The position numbers and the translations under genes are program-made. From Aliikangiella marina (GTDB taxonomy: Bacteria > Pseudomonadota > Gammaproteobacteria > Enterobacterales > Kangiellaceae): a DNA stretch of 64,000 bases. How positions within the stretch are numbered: position 1 is the stretch's first letter; every line of letters begins with the position of its first letter. Location: contig NZ_VIKR01000001.1 in the NCBI RefSeq assembly GCF_007004765.1, positions 1,054,001 to 1,118,000 on the forward strand, read 5' to 3'. Positions 63,624-64,000 of this stretch are shown in pieces. The notes under the pieces were generated by a model. The model saw only the letters and a list, made by a program, of their open reading frames with translations. It had not been told where the DNA came from and did no database searches.

Positions 63624-64000
63624 TTGTTCGCGAATCGTATCATTGCATTGTCGCTTAACAGACCTCTCATGATTTACTGGGGGCTCGTACTATTTACGCT
63701 CTCAATAGGCGCTTTAATCAGCTTAATAAAAGTCGACACTGACCCGGAGAATATGCTCTCTCGTGATGAACCAGCGAGAATTTATCACAATCAAATCAAG
63801 CAAGAATTTGCATTAAGTGACCTCATCGTTGTTGGTGCCGTCGCCAAAACTGGTGAGACAATCTTCAATCCACAGTCACTGGCAGATCTTAAAGTGTTGT
63901 CCGATGAGATCAAGCAGATCGAAGGGGTTATTGTTAAAGATGTTAACGCCATATCAACCATTGATAACATCGAGCAAGCAGGCGAGGGCGTGATTCGTTT
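63624..64000 (+). CDS. MMPL/RND-family transporter, N-terminal part (cut by window edge)
   Basis: Translated by eye, the frame is open from a TTG at 63624 to the window end, about 125 residues. It starts MFANRIIALSLNRPLMIYWG, has a first membrane segment (GLVLFTLSIGALISLIKV), then VDTDPENMLSRDEPARIYHNQI and a periplasmic-type region with SDLIVVGAV, as in the sterol/hydrophobe exporter group of the RND superfamily. The rest lies outside the window. AAGGGC is a few bases upstream of the TTG. Confidence 0.85.
   Translation, partial: MFANRIIALSLNRPLMIYWGLVLFTLSIGALISLIKVDTDPENMLSRDEPARIYHNQIKQEFALSDLIVVGAVAKTGETIFNPQSLADLKVLSDEIKQIEGVIVKDVNAISTIDNIEQAGEGVIR

Overview
The window looks like chromosomal DNA of a free-living, probably marine or aquatic, gammaproteobacterium. 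It is AT-rich and rich in TonB receptor, lipoprotein, DUF885, M24, M15, sterol-desaturase-like and sensory genes. The mix recalls Kangiella/Aliikangiella-type or Alteromonadales-type genomes, but no rRNA or other marker gene fixes the taxon. I saw no tRNA or rRNA gene, CRISPR array or complete prophage. Coding density is high, apart from a few AT-rich or repeat-filled gaps.

Layout. 1-6.5 kb: start of a TonB-dependent receptor (cut by the window edge), a DUF4197 lipoprotein, a PepSY membrane protein, a beta-propeller esterase-like protein and a secreted multidomain endonuclease I. 7.3-12.4 kb, accessory in character: a class 3 lipase with a lipoprotein and a small acidic helical protein, an Imm22-like immunity gene, and a REP-associated tyrosine transposase (RAYT) with its apparent palindromes. 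12.4-25 kb: antiporter, membrane AraC regulator, an RNase J-like nuclease lacking a normal start codon, M15 peptidase plus membrane protein, DUF885, DUF2238. 25.4-28.1 kb: DUF1643 and a HipBA toxin-antitoxin pair. 28-43 kb: mostly housekeeping or metabolic genes (HAD phosphatase, chemoreceptor, DTW tRNA modifier, flavin reductase, kynureninase, RetSat/CrtI-like oxidoreductase, LysR/YghU pair, EamA, Cys/Met lyase, sterol desaturase), interrupted by an orphan contractile-tail tube gene at 38.3 kb. 43.0-48.2 kb: a translationally coupled four-gene operon of a coiled-coil protein, a membrane OmpA-like protein, a Rab/Ras-like small GTPase and a PAS-GGDEF-EAL c-di-GMP enzyme. 48.5-54.3 kb: serine hydrolase, DUF1810, metallophosphoesterase, exported methyltransferase, M24 peptidase. 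54.4-55.9 kb: a radical SAM/SPASM-like enzyme preceded by a short peptide gene with three 9-residue repeats, which looks like an undescribed RiPP locus. 56-64 kb: propeller sensor kinase, YceH, a lipoprotein, a c-di-GMP-I riboswitch ahead of an HDOD gene, rhodanese, and the start of an MMPL/RND transporter.

The best candidates for new biology are: (1) the radical SAM plus repeat-peptide locus; (2) the Rab-like GTPase/OmpA/c-di-GMP operon, whose GTPase lacks the catalytic Gln and whose OmpA partner appears to carry a roadblock/longin-like cytoplasmic domain; (3) the RAYT with TAGACNGTCTA palindromes scattered over at least five intergenic sites; (4) the orphan gp19-like tail tube. c-di-GMP recurs in the window (GGDEF-EAL enzyme and riboswitch).
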